DNA of 64,000 nucleotides from Rhodophyticola sp. CCM32 (lineage in GTDB: Bacteria; Pseudomonadota; Alphaproteobacteria; Rhodobacterales; Rhodobacteraceae). The stretch lies in contig NZ_CP038492.1 in the NCBI RefSeq assembly GCF_004751985.1, forward strand, positions 1,612,001 through 1,676,000, given 5' to 3'. Positions 46,342 to 55,710 of the stretch are shown here, piece by piece. Made by a program: the position numbers and the translations under genes. Numbering within the stretch: the stretch's first letter is position 1; each line of letters starts with the position of its first letter. Under the pieces are notes generated by a model. The model worked only from the letters and a program-made list of their open reading frames with translations. It was not told the origin of the DNA and did not search any database.

Positions 46342-47022
46342 CTAACCCCACGACTGGCAAGACCAGACCAGCTGACCGTGAATGATGACGCGGTTTATAT
46401 CGAGGCCGCGTCGCAGTTCCGAGGGATTGTCCGGGTTGTCGGAGTGAAGAATAAGGGTTTTTTCATCGGGCCGGTCAAGCCGCTTGATCCTAAGCTGCTC
46501 GTCGATATCGGTGAAGGCATAGACGGCGCCATTGCGGATCGTGCGCCGTGACCGATCAATCAAGGCCAGATCACCATCGCGCAGGCGCGGCAACATACTG
46601 CCGCCGCGCACCCGAACTATGCAGGCGTCAGAAGCTGAGATATTGGCGGAGGACAGCCAATCGCTTCGAAATGCGATGAGGCCATCAATCTCCTGGCTTC
46701 CCGATTCTGCGCCTGGGCCGGCAGAGACGTCAGCATCCATCAGCGGTAGCGCGGTATAGCTCTCGCCTTCAATCAGTGCGTGTTCAACGGTCACTGACTT
46801 AGACGAATCTACTGCGTCACGTGGAGGCCCGAAATAGAATTCAAGCTCCAAAACGTCGGCTAACCTCTGCAAAGAAGGCACGTTGTAGCGTTTTTCCCCA
46901 TCTCGAGGCATCCGAAAATTTTTGATCAATGATGGATGGCCGACTGCCAATCGTGAAGCAGCGGCGTCAGAAAGGTTCTTTTTTTTAAGCGCTTGATCAA
47001 TTGCGTCTAGAATCGGGTCCAT
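46342..47022 (-). CDS. CI-like phage repressor with S24 peptidase domain
   Basis: 226 residues from ATG 47022. N-terminal helix-turn-helix (DAIDQALKKKNLSDAAASRL), and a C-terminal LexA/S24 fold with the nucleophile in VRGGSMLPRLRDGD and catalytic Lys in LRIKRLDR. Autocleavage linker probably at AlaGly-type site ADVSAGPGAES. Maintains lysogeny. Divergent from the methyltransferase remnant across an operator region. Confidence 0.85.
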   Translation of the reverse strand: MDPILDAIDQALKKKNLSDAAASRLAVGHPSLIKNFRMPRDGEKRYNVPSLQRLADVLELEFYFGPPRDAVDSSKSVTVEHALIEGESYTALPLMDADVSAGPGAESGSQEIDGLIAFRSDWLSSANISASDACIVRVRGGSMLPRLRDGDLALIDRSRRTIRNGAVYAFTDIDEQLRIKRLDRPDEKTLILHSDNPDNPSELRRGLDINRVIIHGQLVWSCQSWG

Positions 47023-47029
47023 GCGGCAA

Positions 47030-47098
47030 ACTAGCCCGTAGAGGCTAGTCCCGCAATGAGTGGCCACTACAGGCTTGGCTGAGTGGGCCTGTAGTGGC
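47030..47098. promoter_or_regulatory. Repressor operator region
   Basis: Two dyads lie just upstream of the repressor gene: ACTAGCC/GGCTAGT (47030-47036 with 47043-47049) and GCCACTACAGGC/GCCTGTAGTGGC (47063-47074 with 47087-47098, perfect 12-bp arms). Such paired sites are typical of CI operators covering divergent promoters. Confidence 0.6.
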
Positions 47099-47134
47099 TA
47101 AATGACGCCATGAGCAGAGACATCGAAAATATAA

Positions 47135-47782
47135 TTCAGTTATCCGTGCCAACCCTTCACGCTCAGCGGTCTGCGAAAGGGAGAAGATGACCCACGCCAT
47201 CTCTGGCCTGACGTCGCCCGGATCATCGGAGAGGTTCTGCCGGAATGGTGCTTCTTCGAAAACGTCCCCGGCCATCTCACCCTTGGTCTCAGAGACGTCG
47301 TGGGAGACCTTCAACGAATGGGCTATCGGGTTGCTGCGCGCATCCAATCAGCGCTTGAAGTCGGCGCGGCGCACCGGCGCGATCGTCTCTTCATTGTGGC
47401 CCACACCGACCTACAAGGGCAGCGGCAACAGAGCCTGCATCATGGCAGGGCCGGAAGGTCTGAAATTCCAGACCGACCTGAATCAGACAGGCAAACAGAT
47501 CGGCATCAAGAATGCCGCGAGCGCGTGGACGCTGTTTTGGGATATCCTGATCGCATCGGGCTGGACGCCGGCACCGTTCCCCTCTTCGCACCAGGTCCGG
47601 GTGAGTTTCGGTTGTGGGGAGAAATACTCGACGAGCGGCCCGGCCTTAAACCCGGAATTTACCGACCATCTGATGGGCTGGCCTATGGGCTGGACCGATC
47701 CGCTGCGGCCGGTAATGGGGTGGTCCCGCTGGCTGCAGCGCGCGCGTGGGGAGCTTTGAAAGAGGTTTTAAATGACGTTTAA
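47135..47782 (+). pseudogene. Phage DNA cytosine-5 methyltransferase lacking its N-terminus
   Basis: The frame opens after TAA 47132 and reads FSYPCQPFTLSGLRKGEDDP (motif IV catalytic Cys), FFENVPGHL (motif VI), ALEVGAAHRRDRLFIVAHTD (motif VIII) and, at the end, AAAGNGVVPLAAARAWGAL (motif X). Motif I, the SAM site, is missing, so it cannot be active as it stands. A second frame (47187-47759) also looks protein-like over the target-recognition part. Confidence 0.8.
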
Positions 47783-47947
47783 AGAAGGTCCGGGTGAGGT
47801 AATAGAACCTCCCTAAACGTCGAATCCGCAAAAACGCGTTGCTGAAAAACTCTGTGTCACAGACTGAAAAACCTCGTGTCGCGCTACATACATACACACA
47901 AAATGTAAAAAAGATTTACTTTTCCGCACACCCCCTCTTGCGTCCCG

Positions 47948-47987
47948 CATATGAGATACCATATGAGTTAATGTGATTAACATTAAC
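47948..47987. promoter_or_regulatory. Direct and inverted repeats before DUF2852 gene
   Basis: CATATGAG occurs twice, 12 bp apart (47948-47955, 47960-47967), overlapped by a perfect dyad GTTAATGT/ACATTAAC (47967-47974 with 47980-47987). It sits 33 bp before the ATG with an AAAGGAG ribosome site between. Looks like an operator at a promoter. Confidence 0.45.
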
Positions 47988-48019
47988 ATAGAAACGACAG
48001 CACAAAGGAGCACACACAG

Positions 48020-48448
48020 ATGACCACCACCACCGTCGTTGCCACCTCCGCCGAAACCGCTCAGGGCTGGTTTTCCCGGGCCGAGGCCTGGCTGGACAGC
48101 AAGGGCAAAGGTGCCTGGCTGGCCGCCATGATCCTTGGCTTCATCTTCTTCTGGCCCGTCGGACTGGCCTTTCTGTTCTATATGATCTGGAGCAAACGCA
48201 TGTTCAATGGTTCCTGCAAATCCCGCCGTCATGCCCATATGCATGGCCATAAGTTCCGCACATCAGGCAACACCGCCTTCGACAGCTACAAGGCAGACAC
48301 CCTGCGTCGGCTGGAGGAGGAACAAAGCGCCTTCGAAGAGTTCCTGCAACGCCTGCGGGATGCCAAGGACAAGGCCGAGTTCGACCAGTTCATGGAGGAT
48401 CGCTCCAAGGTGAAACCGGTCGAAAACGAAGAACCGGCAGACGCCTGA
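48020..48448 (+). CDS. DUF2852 membrane protein
   Basis: 142 residues. One membrane segment (AWLAAMILGFIFFWPVGLAFLFYMIW), then basic/His-rich loop HAHMHGHKF and a coiled-coil tail (TLRRLEEEQSAFEEFLQRLR). Tail repeats in the next gene. Function unknown. Confidence 0.75.
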   Translation: MTTTTVVATSAETAQGWFSRAEAWLDSKGKGAWLAAMILGFIFFWPVGLAFLFYMIWSKRMFNGSCKSRRHAHMHGHKFRTSGNTAFDSYKADTLRRLEEEQSAFEEFLQRLRDAKDKAEFDQFMEDRSKVKPVENEEPADA

Positions 48449-48547
48449 TCGCGCGGATGCCAGATGCGGGCCCCTTCCCCCCGGGGCCGCATCATGTTTT
48501 GCTGGTTAAAGCCCGGTCCCCACATTTCAGCAACAGGATAGGACAAG

Positions 48548-49006
48548 ATGACATCTGACACCCAAACCGATCCCGCCGACCACGCCCCGGCCTATATCCC
48601 CCTGCCGGTGCAGATTCTCACCCTGATTTTTTATGCCGGGTTCGCGATCTCGGTCTCGATTGTCGCCATGGCGCTGTTTGGCGTGATCGGCGTTGTTCTG
48701 GCCGTGCTTTTTGCCTGGCAATGGGCCCGGCTGCCGGCGTTGAACGGCCAGGCCGCTCTGAATGATCGGATCAAATCATTGCGCCCCAATATGCCCGCGC
48801 CCGAACCACAATCGAGCGGCAATGCCAGTTTTGACGCCTATCGCGACGCGCTGATGCGTCGGCTGGAACAGGAACAGGCCGAGTTCGAAGGGTTCCTGAC
48901 CCGGCTGCGCGAGGCCAAGGACAAATCCGAGTTTGACCGGTTCCTCGACAAACGCGCCGCGACCAATCGCGGGTCGCAAGACAGTGCAACCCCGGCCATG
49001 GCCTGA
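48548..49006 (+). CDS. DUF2852-like paralogue
   Basis: 152 residues with two hydrophobic helices and the same C-terminal signature as the preceding gene: GNASFDAYRDALMRRLEQEQ, EGFLTRLREAKDKSEFDRF. Probably arose by duplication and diverged in the membrane half. Confidence 0.75.
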   Translation: MTSDTQTDPADHAPAYIPLPVQILTLIFYAGFAISVSIVAMALFGVIGVVLAVLFAWQWARLPALNGQAALNDRIKSLRPNMPAPEPQSSGNASFDAYRDALMRRLEQEQAEFEGFLTRLREAKDKSEFDRFLDKRAATNRGSQDSATPAMA

Positions 49007-49093
49007 CCCGACACCCCTGCGGCCCCGCCCCTTATCCCTGAAGCCGGGGCCGCATTTTTCCATCCCCCCTTTTCAAAAAGGCCATACCAGCCC

Positions 49094-49540
49094 ATGTCTG
49101 TTCCCATGACATCTCGCCTGCCCGATCCGCATTACCAATCCGTCTTTTACGACGGCATCCCCGCCAAACGGCTGTTTGCCTGGCTGATTGATGTGGTGAT
49201 CACCACCCTGATCGCCCTGATCCTCGGGCTGATGCTCTTGACCATTCCGCTGTTTATCTGGCCGGTCTGGTATCTGGTGCTCAGCTTTCTCTACCGCAGC
49301 GCCACCATCGCCGGAGGATCCGCCACCATCGGCATGCGGGTGATGAATATTCAGCTGCGCGGCGCCACCGGCGCGAAACTGTCGGGCACCGAGGCGGCGG
49401 TCCACACATTGGCCTATCTGACCTGTTCGGCCTTTGCCCTGCCGCAACTCCTGTCGCTGGTGCTGATGGTGACCGGAAACAGACATCAGGGTCTCCACGA
49501 CATGCTGATCGGGTCCGCCGCAATTAACCGGCCCCGTTGA
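49094..49540 (+). CDS. RDD-family membrane protein
   Basis: 148 residues. RDD hallmark Arg/Asp/Asp pattern in KRLFAWLIDVV plus HQGLHDMLIGS at the C-terminus; three to four helices. Likely a small transporter or scaffold. Third gene of the plus-strand run toward bpt. Confidence 0.85.
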   Translation: MSVPMTSRLPDPHYQSVFYDGIPAKRLFAWLIDVVITTLIALILGLMLLTIPLFIWPVWYLVLSFLYRSATIAGGSATIGMRVMNIQLRGATGAKLSGTEAAVHTLAYLTCSAFALPQLLSLVLMVTGNRHQGLHDMLIGSAAINRPR

Positions 49541-49645
49541 AAGCAGCGTTAGGGTCAGGACCTAATCCTTTAAAAACCGGTTGCTCCTATGGGGGCGGCT
49601 GGTGCAGGCTTTGTTCAGACACATCACGAACTTAACCTGCCGGAT

Positions 49646-50473
49646 ATGCGCCACACACTTCCCCTTGCCCCACAGTTCTATGTCACCGCCCCCCAGGCCT
49701 GCCCGTATCTGGAAGGACGGCGGGAACGCAAACTGTTCACCGCCCTGCAGGGGGAACATGCGGATAAGCTGAACAATTCCCTGTCGAAACAGGGCTTTCG
49801 CCGGTCGCAGAATGTCCTCTACCGCCCATCCTGCGCGGATTGTTCCGCCTGCCTGTCGGCCCGGATCCGGGTTGCGGATTCCACCCCGTCGAAAAGCCAG
49901 CGCCGCAGCATCCGCCGCAATGCCCATCTGACCCGTATCGCGCGCTCCCCCTGGGCCACGGAAGAACAATACGCGCTGTTCCGCCACTATCTCGACAGCC
50001 GCCATGCGGATGGCGGGATGGCCGATATGGATGTATTCGAATTCGCCGCAATGATTGAAGAAACCCCGGTCCGCTCCCGGGTGATCGAATATCGCGACAC
50101 TGCGGATGATACGCTGACAGCCGTCTGCCTGACCGATGTGCTCGATGACGGGCTCAGCCTGGTCTACAGCTTCTTTCGCCCCGACCTGCCCGCACAATCG
50201 CTTGGCACCTATGTGATCCTCGATCATATCGACATCGCCCGCGAGGCCGGACTGCCTTATGTCTATCTGGGCTATTGGGTGCCGGGATCGAACAAGATGG
50301 GCTACAAGGCGAAATTCGCCGCCGTGGAAATCTATCTCAACGGAGCATGGCAGGATATCGGCCAGCCCGAGGATCACTCAAACCAGACCCATCCGCTTTC
50401 GGTGGACCCCATCGCCCAACAGGTCGCGCAGATCACCCTGCCCGACACCCGCGCACCCACTGAAAGTGACTGA
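49646..50473 (+). CDS. bpt: Aspartate/glutamate leucyltransferase
   Basis: 275 residues from ATG 49646. Attaches Leu to proteins starting with Asp or Glu, making them ClpS/ClpAP substrates. N-terminal [16 protein letters not shown], central [12 protein letters not shown]-type core [19 protein letters not shown] longer in-frame start at 49589 is not supported. Confidence 0.93.
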   Translation: MRHTLPLAPQFYVTAPQACPYLEGRRERKLFTALQGEHADKLNNSLSKQGFRRSQNVLYRPSCADCSACLSARIRVADSTPSKSQRRSIRRNAHLTRIARSPWATEEQYALFRHYLDSRHADGGMADMDVFEFAAMIEETPVRSRVIEYRDTADDTLTAVCLTDVLDDGLSLVYSFFRPDLPAQSLGTYVILDHIDIAREAGLPYVYLGYWVPGSNKMGYKAKFAAVEIYLNGAWQDIGQPEDHSNQTHPLSVDPIAQQVAQITLPDTRAPTESD

Positions 50474-50518
50474 AACCCGGTACACCCCTGGGGGAGCCCG
50501 CAAATCAGGGCGCGCCCC

Positions 50519-50552
50519 TTCTTCTTGTCCCAAATACGCCCGCCGGAGGCGG
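50519..50552 (-). terminator. TCC-loop hairpin terminator after TRAP operon
   Basis: On the minus strand: CCGCCTCCGGCGGGCGTATTTG followed by GGACAAGAAG. Stem CCGCC/GGCGG with loop TCC and a short T-run. Recurs after acuI and the EF-hand gene. Confidence 0.55.
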
Positions 50553-50632
50553 ACCGAACCCCGCAACCCCCACAGGACCTTGCGGTTACGGGCGCGCCTA
50601 TCCACCAACGCCGGAACAGGCTTGCGCGGCCC

Positions 50633-50770
50633 ATAGCTTCGAACTGAAATTCTGAACCACCCCACATCATCCTTCCGCCCGGCGGCACCGCCGGGCAGCG
50701 CCCACCCCTCGGTTCGGGCGATGCCCTCTGCGCAATGCATATGCGTTGCAGGATTTCAGTCTGGCGCTCC
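50633..50770 (+). repeat. Dispersed GC-rich repeat, full copy 3
   Basis: Begins TAGCTTCGAACTGAAATTCT, contains GCCCGGCGGCACCGCCGGGC and ACCCCTCGGTTCGGGCG, ends in TGCATATGCGTTGCAGG. Between the convergent bpt and TRAP genes. Confidence 0.75.
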
Positions 50771-50823
50771 ATAAAGAGCTTCGATTTCATGTTCAGACGC
50801 TGCAGCGCCCCCGCGCCTTTGAC

Positions 50824-53181
50824 TCAGTTGCTGGGCAGCAATTCAGGCACGATGGTCACAATCCCGGGGAAGAACCACAGGATCGCCAGACCCAGAACCT
50901 GGATCAGCACAAACGGGATCACCCCGCGATAGATATGCCCGGTGGTCACCGATCTGGGCGCAACCCCCCTGAGATAGAACAGCGCAAAGCCGAAAGGCGG
51001 CGTCAGGAACGAGGTTTGCAGGTTCACCGCAATCATGATCGTCACCCATTTCGGGTCCATCGTGCCGCCATAGATCACCGGGCCCACAATCGGGATCACG
51101 ATGTAGATGATCTCCAGAAAATCCAGCACGAAGCCAAGGATGAACAAAACCAGCATCACGATCAGGAACACCGCCAGCTCATTGTCGAAACTGCGCAGGA
51201 AATCCTGAATGTAATGTTCCCCGCCGAACGAGATCACCACAAGGTTCAGAAGCTGCGACCCGATCAGAATGGTGAACACCATCGAGGTGACTTTCGCGGT
51301 TTCCCGCACCACCGGCGTCAGCACGCCTTTGCGGAACAGAATCCAGCAGGCATAAAGCAGCCCGAAAAACGCGAAGTGATAACAGCCCTGCGCCGCCAGA
51401 TAGGCCAGCCAATCCTCGGCCGCCACGTCTGACCTCGTCACCCGCAAGTCGAAATTCACCCCGATCAGAATCATGATCACCAGGGCGAAACTGGCCATCA
51501 GGATGATCCGGGGGGAGGTGTTTTCTTCACGCAGCTTGCGATAGGCCGCCAGCATGATCGCGCCTGCGGCCCCAAGGGCGGCAGCCGGTGTCGGGTTGGT
51601 GATGCCCCCCAGGATCGAGCCCAGAACCGCCACGATCAGAACCAGCGGCGGGAAGACCACGCGCAGCAGGTCATTCCTGGCCAGCCGTTTCATCCCCGCT
51701 GCGCAGCCATAAAGGGTCAGCGCAAAGGGCACGGCCAGGATCATGAAACTGGCCCCGGCCCCGGTCAGCGGGCCGATGAACAGGATGTCGAACAGGAAGG
51801 CCAGCACCACACCCAGCCCGCCGATCAGCAAGGGCGCAGGGGCCGAAGAGGGCGAGATCCCCCGCGCGGTGCTGAGAACCAGCGCCAGGATCACAAAGAT
51901 CGTGGCCACGCCCGACCCGATGGGGGCTGTGGCCTCAAGCGCGGCTTCGCGTGCGGCAAGCAATTCCTCGGCGCTGCGTTCATGGGCCTGTTCCACCCCG
52001 CCGGCGGCATCGATCGCGGCCTGTTCGGCCAGGGCTGCGTCCCAGGCCTCCTGCCCGTGCAGTTCGATCATGGCGATCTGGCATTGCTCGGGCACATTGG
52101 TGCGCAGCGATGCGGTTTCCCCTGAATCGCTGTAGCTTGAGATATGGATGGACTGGCTGCCCACCAGCCCGGACCCGGCCCCAAGAATGACCGCCCCGAT
52201 CATCAACACGGGCGCGGCCAGAAACCAGGTCAGCGCCTCGTTCCGGGTCACCACCTCTCCCGCCGTGGTGCCCATCTGGACCGCGGGTGCTTTTGACGGG
52301 TTCAGCAGCGCGAAACCAAAAGCATAGGCCCCGTACAGAAAAGCCAGGAACACGCCGGGCAGCAGGGCCGCCTGAAACAGCGTGCCCACCGACAGAACCG
52401 CAGGTTCGCCCAGATAGCTCAACGCATCCCGGCACCCGGCCAGTTGCGCCCGGGTTTCCTGCCCCGTGGCATAAAGATCGCCCGCAAGCGTGCCCAGAAG
52501 CACGATCACGATCGACGGCGGAATGATCTGCCCCAATGTGCCTGAGGCGGCAATCACCCCGGTCGCCAGTTCCGGCGAGTAATTGTTGCGCAGCATCGTC
52601 GGCAGCGCCAGAAGCCCCATGGTCACCACGGTTGCCCCGACAATCCCGGTCGAGGCGGCAAGAAACGCGCCCACCAGAACAATCGACACCGCCAGCCCGC
52701 CCGGCAGCGGGCCAAAGACCCGGGCCATGGTGGTCAGCAGATCATTGGCAATTTTCGAGCGTTCCAGCGTGATGCCCATCATCACGAACATCAGCACCGC
52801 CAGCAGCGTCTCGATCGACTGGCCCGCGATCACCCGTTCATTCATCCGGTTGACGATAAAGCCCAGATTCCGGTCCAGCGCGGTTTCCCAGCCACCGGGG
52901 AACAGATGTTCCTCGATCCGGGGCAGATCGGGGTATCGGAACAGCGATATGCTTTCGCGCACCACCCCTTCGGCCACAAGTGCCGCATATTCCGGTGACC
53001 CCTGATCAATCGCGTGATGGGTCAGGATACCGGCACTGTCGAGCGCGGCAATGATACCAAAAGAGATCACCGCCGAGCCGCCGATGGCAAAGGCCACCGG
53101 AAACCCGGTCATGATCCCCCCGAACAGACACAGGAAGACGATGATCAAACCGATTTCGACGCCATCAAGTCCGAATAACAT
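50824..53181 (-). CDS. dctM: TRAP transporter large permease, extended form
   Basis: 785 residues, nearly twice the usual ~430. The DctM core is present (VGAFLAASTGIVGATVVTMG, ASGTLGQIIPPSIVIVLLG; C-terminal FLTPPFGFALFYLRGVAP). Extra soluble segments are inserted: ~55-105 (GSPEYAALVAEGVV region) and a helical acidic stretch ~355-425 (HERSAEELLAAREAALEA), plus additional helices. Works with the small permease and DctP upstream. Confidence 0.88.
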   Translation of the reverse strand: MLFGLDGVEIGLIIVFLCLFGGIMTGFPVAFAIGGSAVISFGIIAALDSAGILTHHAIDQGSPEYAALVAEGVVRESISLFRYPDLPRIEEHLFPGGWETALDRNLGFIVNRMNERVIAGQSIETLLAVLMFVMMGITLERSKIANDLLTTMARVFGPLPGGLAVSIVLVGAFLAASTGIVGATVVTMGLLALPTMLRNNYSPELATGVIAASGTLGQIIPPSIVIVLLGTLAGDLYATGQETRAQLAGCRDALSYLGEPAVLSVGTLFQAALLPGVFLAFLYGAYAFGFALLNPSKAPAVQMGTTAGEVVTRNEALTWFLAAPVLMIGAVILGAGSGLVGSQSIHISSYSDSGETASLRTNVPEQCQIAMIELHGQEAWDAALAEQAAIDAAGGVEQAHERSAEELLAAREAALEATAPIGSGVATIFVILALVLSTARGISPSSAPAPLLIGGLGVVLAFLFDILFIGPLTGAGASFMILAVPFALTLYGCAAGMKRLARNDLLRVVFPPLVLIVAVLGSILGGITNPTPAAALGAAGAIMLAAYRKLREENTSPRIILMASFALVIMILIGVNFDLRVTRSDVAAEDWLAYLAAQGCYHFAFFGLLYACWILFRKGVLTPVVRETAKVTSMVFTILIGSQLLNLVVISFGGEHYIQDFLRSFDNELAVFLIVMLVLFILGFVLDFLEIIYIVIPIVGPVIYGGTMDPKWVTIMIAVNLQTSFLTPPFGFALFYLRGVAPRSVTTGHIYRGVIPFVLIQVLGLAILWFFPGIVTIVPELLPSN

Positions 53182-53202
53182 TATGGTTCCGCCCCTGGCC
53201 GG

Positions 53203-54159
53203 TTAATGGATCTCGGCGGCCAGTTCGGCCTCCGTATCCCCAAGTTTGTCTTTGTCGATATATTTGCCGACGCTTTCTTCCCCTTCGAGCCATTCGAGGT
53301 AAGAGCGCCAGAAGAACGCCACCGCCTGCAGGAACACCATGGCGCAGAACAGCACCAGCAGAACCTTGAACAGAAAATAGGCGCTGAACCCGTTGGGCGA
53401 AAAACCGGTGGTCTCGACGCTCCATCGCAGAACGCCCCGATCCCCTTGGGTCAACAGCCGGTCCAGCGGTGTCGAGGCCGAGGGCGGCGGGTTCACCAGA
53501 TGGCGCCACATGAAATACCAGGCAAAGAGCCAGGTCAGCACAATCGCGGGCATCATGAAAAACAGCGATCCAAGCATGTCGATCACGCGTTTGCTGCGAT
53601 GGGATACCGCCGCATAGACCAGATCGACCCGCACATGCCCGCCCTGCACGAATGTGTAGGTCACGCAAAGACAGACGATCATCGCATTGTAGAGTTTCAG
53701 CTCTTCCGACCACCAGCTGATGTCATGCTGCACCGGCGTGCCGAACCCGAAGGTCAGCGAGGCCTGCGCGAAAATCCGTTGGCTGAAGACAATGATCACC
53801 TGCTGGATCACCATGATCAGACCCGCCCAGGCAAAAAAACGGCCAACCCAGTTGGCCATGAATTCCAGCCCGATCACGCCGCCCCAGAGGATTTGCCGTT
53901 TCCAGGCCATACCAAGGGCGGTGATCACCAGAAATAGGGTGAAGACCACAAAGAAGAATTCGACCGACCCGCCATAATAGATGAACCGCGCCAGCGCCGC
54001 GCCATCGCCCCAGAACAGCCAGCTCTGCGGATGGGTCAGGGCGTAAAAGAAATTGTAGAACGCCATCAATATGTTCTGCACGAACCAGACCACACCATCG
54101 GCAAGCGTTGAGAGGGCTGCGAAAAAGCCAGTCCCGGATGCCGCGACGTCTTCCTCCAT
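53203..54159 (-). CDS. dctQ: TRAP transporter small permease, extended form
   Basis: 318 residues, longer than the usual ~170. Several helices; the DctQ core (RVDLVYAAVSHRSKRVIDML) lies mid-protein, preceded by an N-terminal membrane block (QNILMAFYNFFYAL and WVGRFFAWAGLIMVIQQVII). Part of a TRAP system with extended membrane parts. Confidence 0.82.
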   Translation of the reverse strand: MEEDVAASGTGFFAALSTLADGVVWFVQNILMAFYNFFYALTHPQSWLFWGDGAALARFIYYGGSVEFFFVVFTLFLVITALGMAWKRQILWGGVIGLEFMANWVGRFFAWAGLIMVIQQVIIVFSQRIFAQASLTFGFGTPVQHDISWWSEELKLYNAMIVCLCVTYTFVQGGHVRVDLVYAAVSHRSKRVIDMLGSLFFMMPAIVLTWLFAWYFMWRHLVNPPPSASTPLDRLLTQGDRGVLRWSVETTGFSPNGFSAYFLFKVLLVLFCAMVFLQAVAFFWRSYLEWLEGEESVGKYIDKDKLGDTEAELAAEIH

Positions 54160-54264
54160 CGGAAGGCTCCCTTTTTCGGTCGAAAATGCGGAGAAACAGG
54201 CCCCGCCGGTCTAAAAACAGCCCTGCCCCGATGATCGGGACAGGGCCAGACACTTAGCCAGAAA

Positions 54265-55347
54265 TCAGCCCAGAACGCGGTCGCGTTGCGCGCGATAGGT
54301 GCCTTCTGACGCAGTCAGCCAGGATGATGAGGCCATCATCGACGACATCATGCTTTCACGGGTGCGCGCGAAAAGCGGATCGCTCATATTCTCATCCAGC
54401 ACCTCGGCCGAGGCCGTGCCGAACGCATCCCAGACACTGTCGGGGAATTCGCGGACCTGAACACCACCGGAAATCAGCTGTTGCAGGGCCGAGCCGTTAT
54501 TCGACAGGAATTGCGACAGGCTCCACTGATGCGCTTCGGCCGCCGCAATCTCGATCACCTTCTGATGGGCCGGGCTGAGGCTGTTGAACACGTCCAGATT
54601 GGTGGTCACCGACAGGCCCGCACCCGGCTCATGGAAACCGGCGGTGTAATAGATCTGGGTGATTTCCTGGAAGCCCGCCGACTGGTCCGCCCAGGGGCCG
54701 ATCCATTCGGTGCCGTCCAGCGCGCCGGAGGCCAGCGCCTGATAAACCTCACCGCCGGGCAGGTTCTGCACCGAGGCACCAAGACGACCCAATGCCTGAC
54801 CACCCAGGCCCGGCATACGGAAACGCAGGCCCTGGAAATCTTCCGGACTGTTGATTTCCGAGCGGAACCAGCCACCCGCCTGGGCGCCTGTATTGCCGCC
54901 AAGGAAGCCTTTGAGACCGAAAATCTCGTTCAGCTCATTATGCAGCTCATGACCACCCATATGGTAGTACCAGTTGGCCAGTTCCTGCGCGGTCATGCCG
55001 AACGGCACCGCCGTGTAGAACGCATAGGCCGGATGCTGGTTGACCCAGTAATAGTCGGCACCGTGATACATGTCAGCCTGACCCGAGGTCACGGCGTCGA
55101 ACACTTCGAACGCGCCCACAAGCTCCCCGGCGGCTTTCAGATCAATGGTCAGCTGGCCATCGGTCATCGCGGTGATCGAATCCGCGATATGCTGGGCGGC
55201 ATCATGCACCCCGGCAAGGCCGCGGCCCCAGGTTGTGACCATTGTCAGTGTCCGGTTGCCCTGAGCATAAGCCGGTGCTGCCAACGTTGTGGATGCTGCA
55301 GCCGCGCCACCAAGCGCAGACGTTCTCAAGAAAGAACGACGGTCCAT
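54265..55347 (-). CDS. dctP: TRAP transporter substrate-binding protein
   Basis: 360 residues from ATG 55347. Tat signal (DRRSFLRTSALGGAAAA). Ligand-binding Arg region KGFLGGNTGAQAGGWFRSEI and FRMPGLGGQALGRLGASVQ. Related to DctP7-like proteins for keto or organic acids; ligand not readable. First gene of the dctP-dctQ-dctM operon. Confidence 0.9.
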   Translation of the reverse strand: MDRRSFLRTSALGGAAAASTTLAAPAYAQGNRTLTMVTTWGRGLAGVHDAAQHIADSITAMTDGQLTIDLKAAGELVGAFEVFDAVTSGQADMYHGADYYWVNQHPAYAFYTAVPFGMTAQELANWYYHMGGHELHNELNEIFGLKGFLGGNTGAQAGGWFRSEINSPEDFQGLRFRMPGLGGQALGRLGASVQNLPGGEVYQALASGALDGTEWIGPWADQSAGFQEITQIYYTAGFHEPGAGLSVTTNLDVFNSLSPAHQKVIEIAAAEAHQWSLSQFLSNNGSALQQLISGGVQVREFPDSVWDAFGTASAEVLDENMSDPLFARTRESMMSSMMASSSWLTASEGTYRAQRDRVLG

Positions 55348-55710
55348 ATAGTATCCTCCCCATTCGGAATTCCATTGCCCTTCAGACAATGGATTATTGA
55401 TTTATAGTATGCGCACGTTAGCGAAGCCGCGTGACACAGCAAACAGTTTTCAACCTGAAACAGGAAAATCTGTCAAATTTTTTTACCAAAATGCAGTTTT
55501 CAGCCGATTTTCGGCTTATGCGTGCAAATCGTTAACGCTAACCTAAACAGGTGTTGGAGGTTTCGGCAAAACACAAAGGTCATGCAGGCGAAACAGACCG
55601 CCTGCGCGGTATGAATGCGTGTGGAATTGAAGCCCGCAATCTGCATAGGTGACGTTTCCCTCCAAGGGGAACGAACGGAATTCCCGGGTGTCAACGGCGG
55701 CGTTTCTTTA
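55348..55710. other. Intergenic region with a small dyad
   Basis: About 360 bp, AT-rich at the left. CCATTG/CAATGG (55372-55377 with 55387-55392) lies 25-45 nt before the dctP start on its transcript, a possible operator. No gene-like ORF, no repeat copy. Confidence 0.4.

Noticed and set aside
47110..47190. 26-codon frame beginning MSRDIENIIQ divergent to the repressor
   Set aside because: No clear ribosome site and it ends where the methyltransferase remnant begins in another frame; it may be chance or the scar of a lost Cro-like gene.
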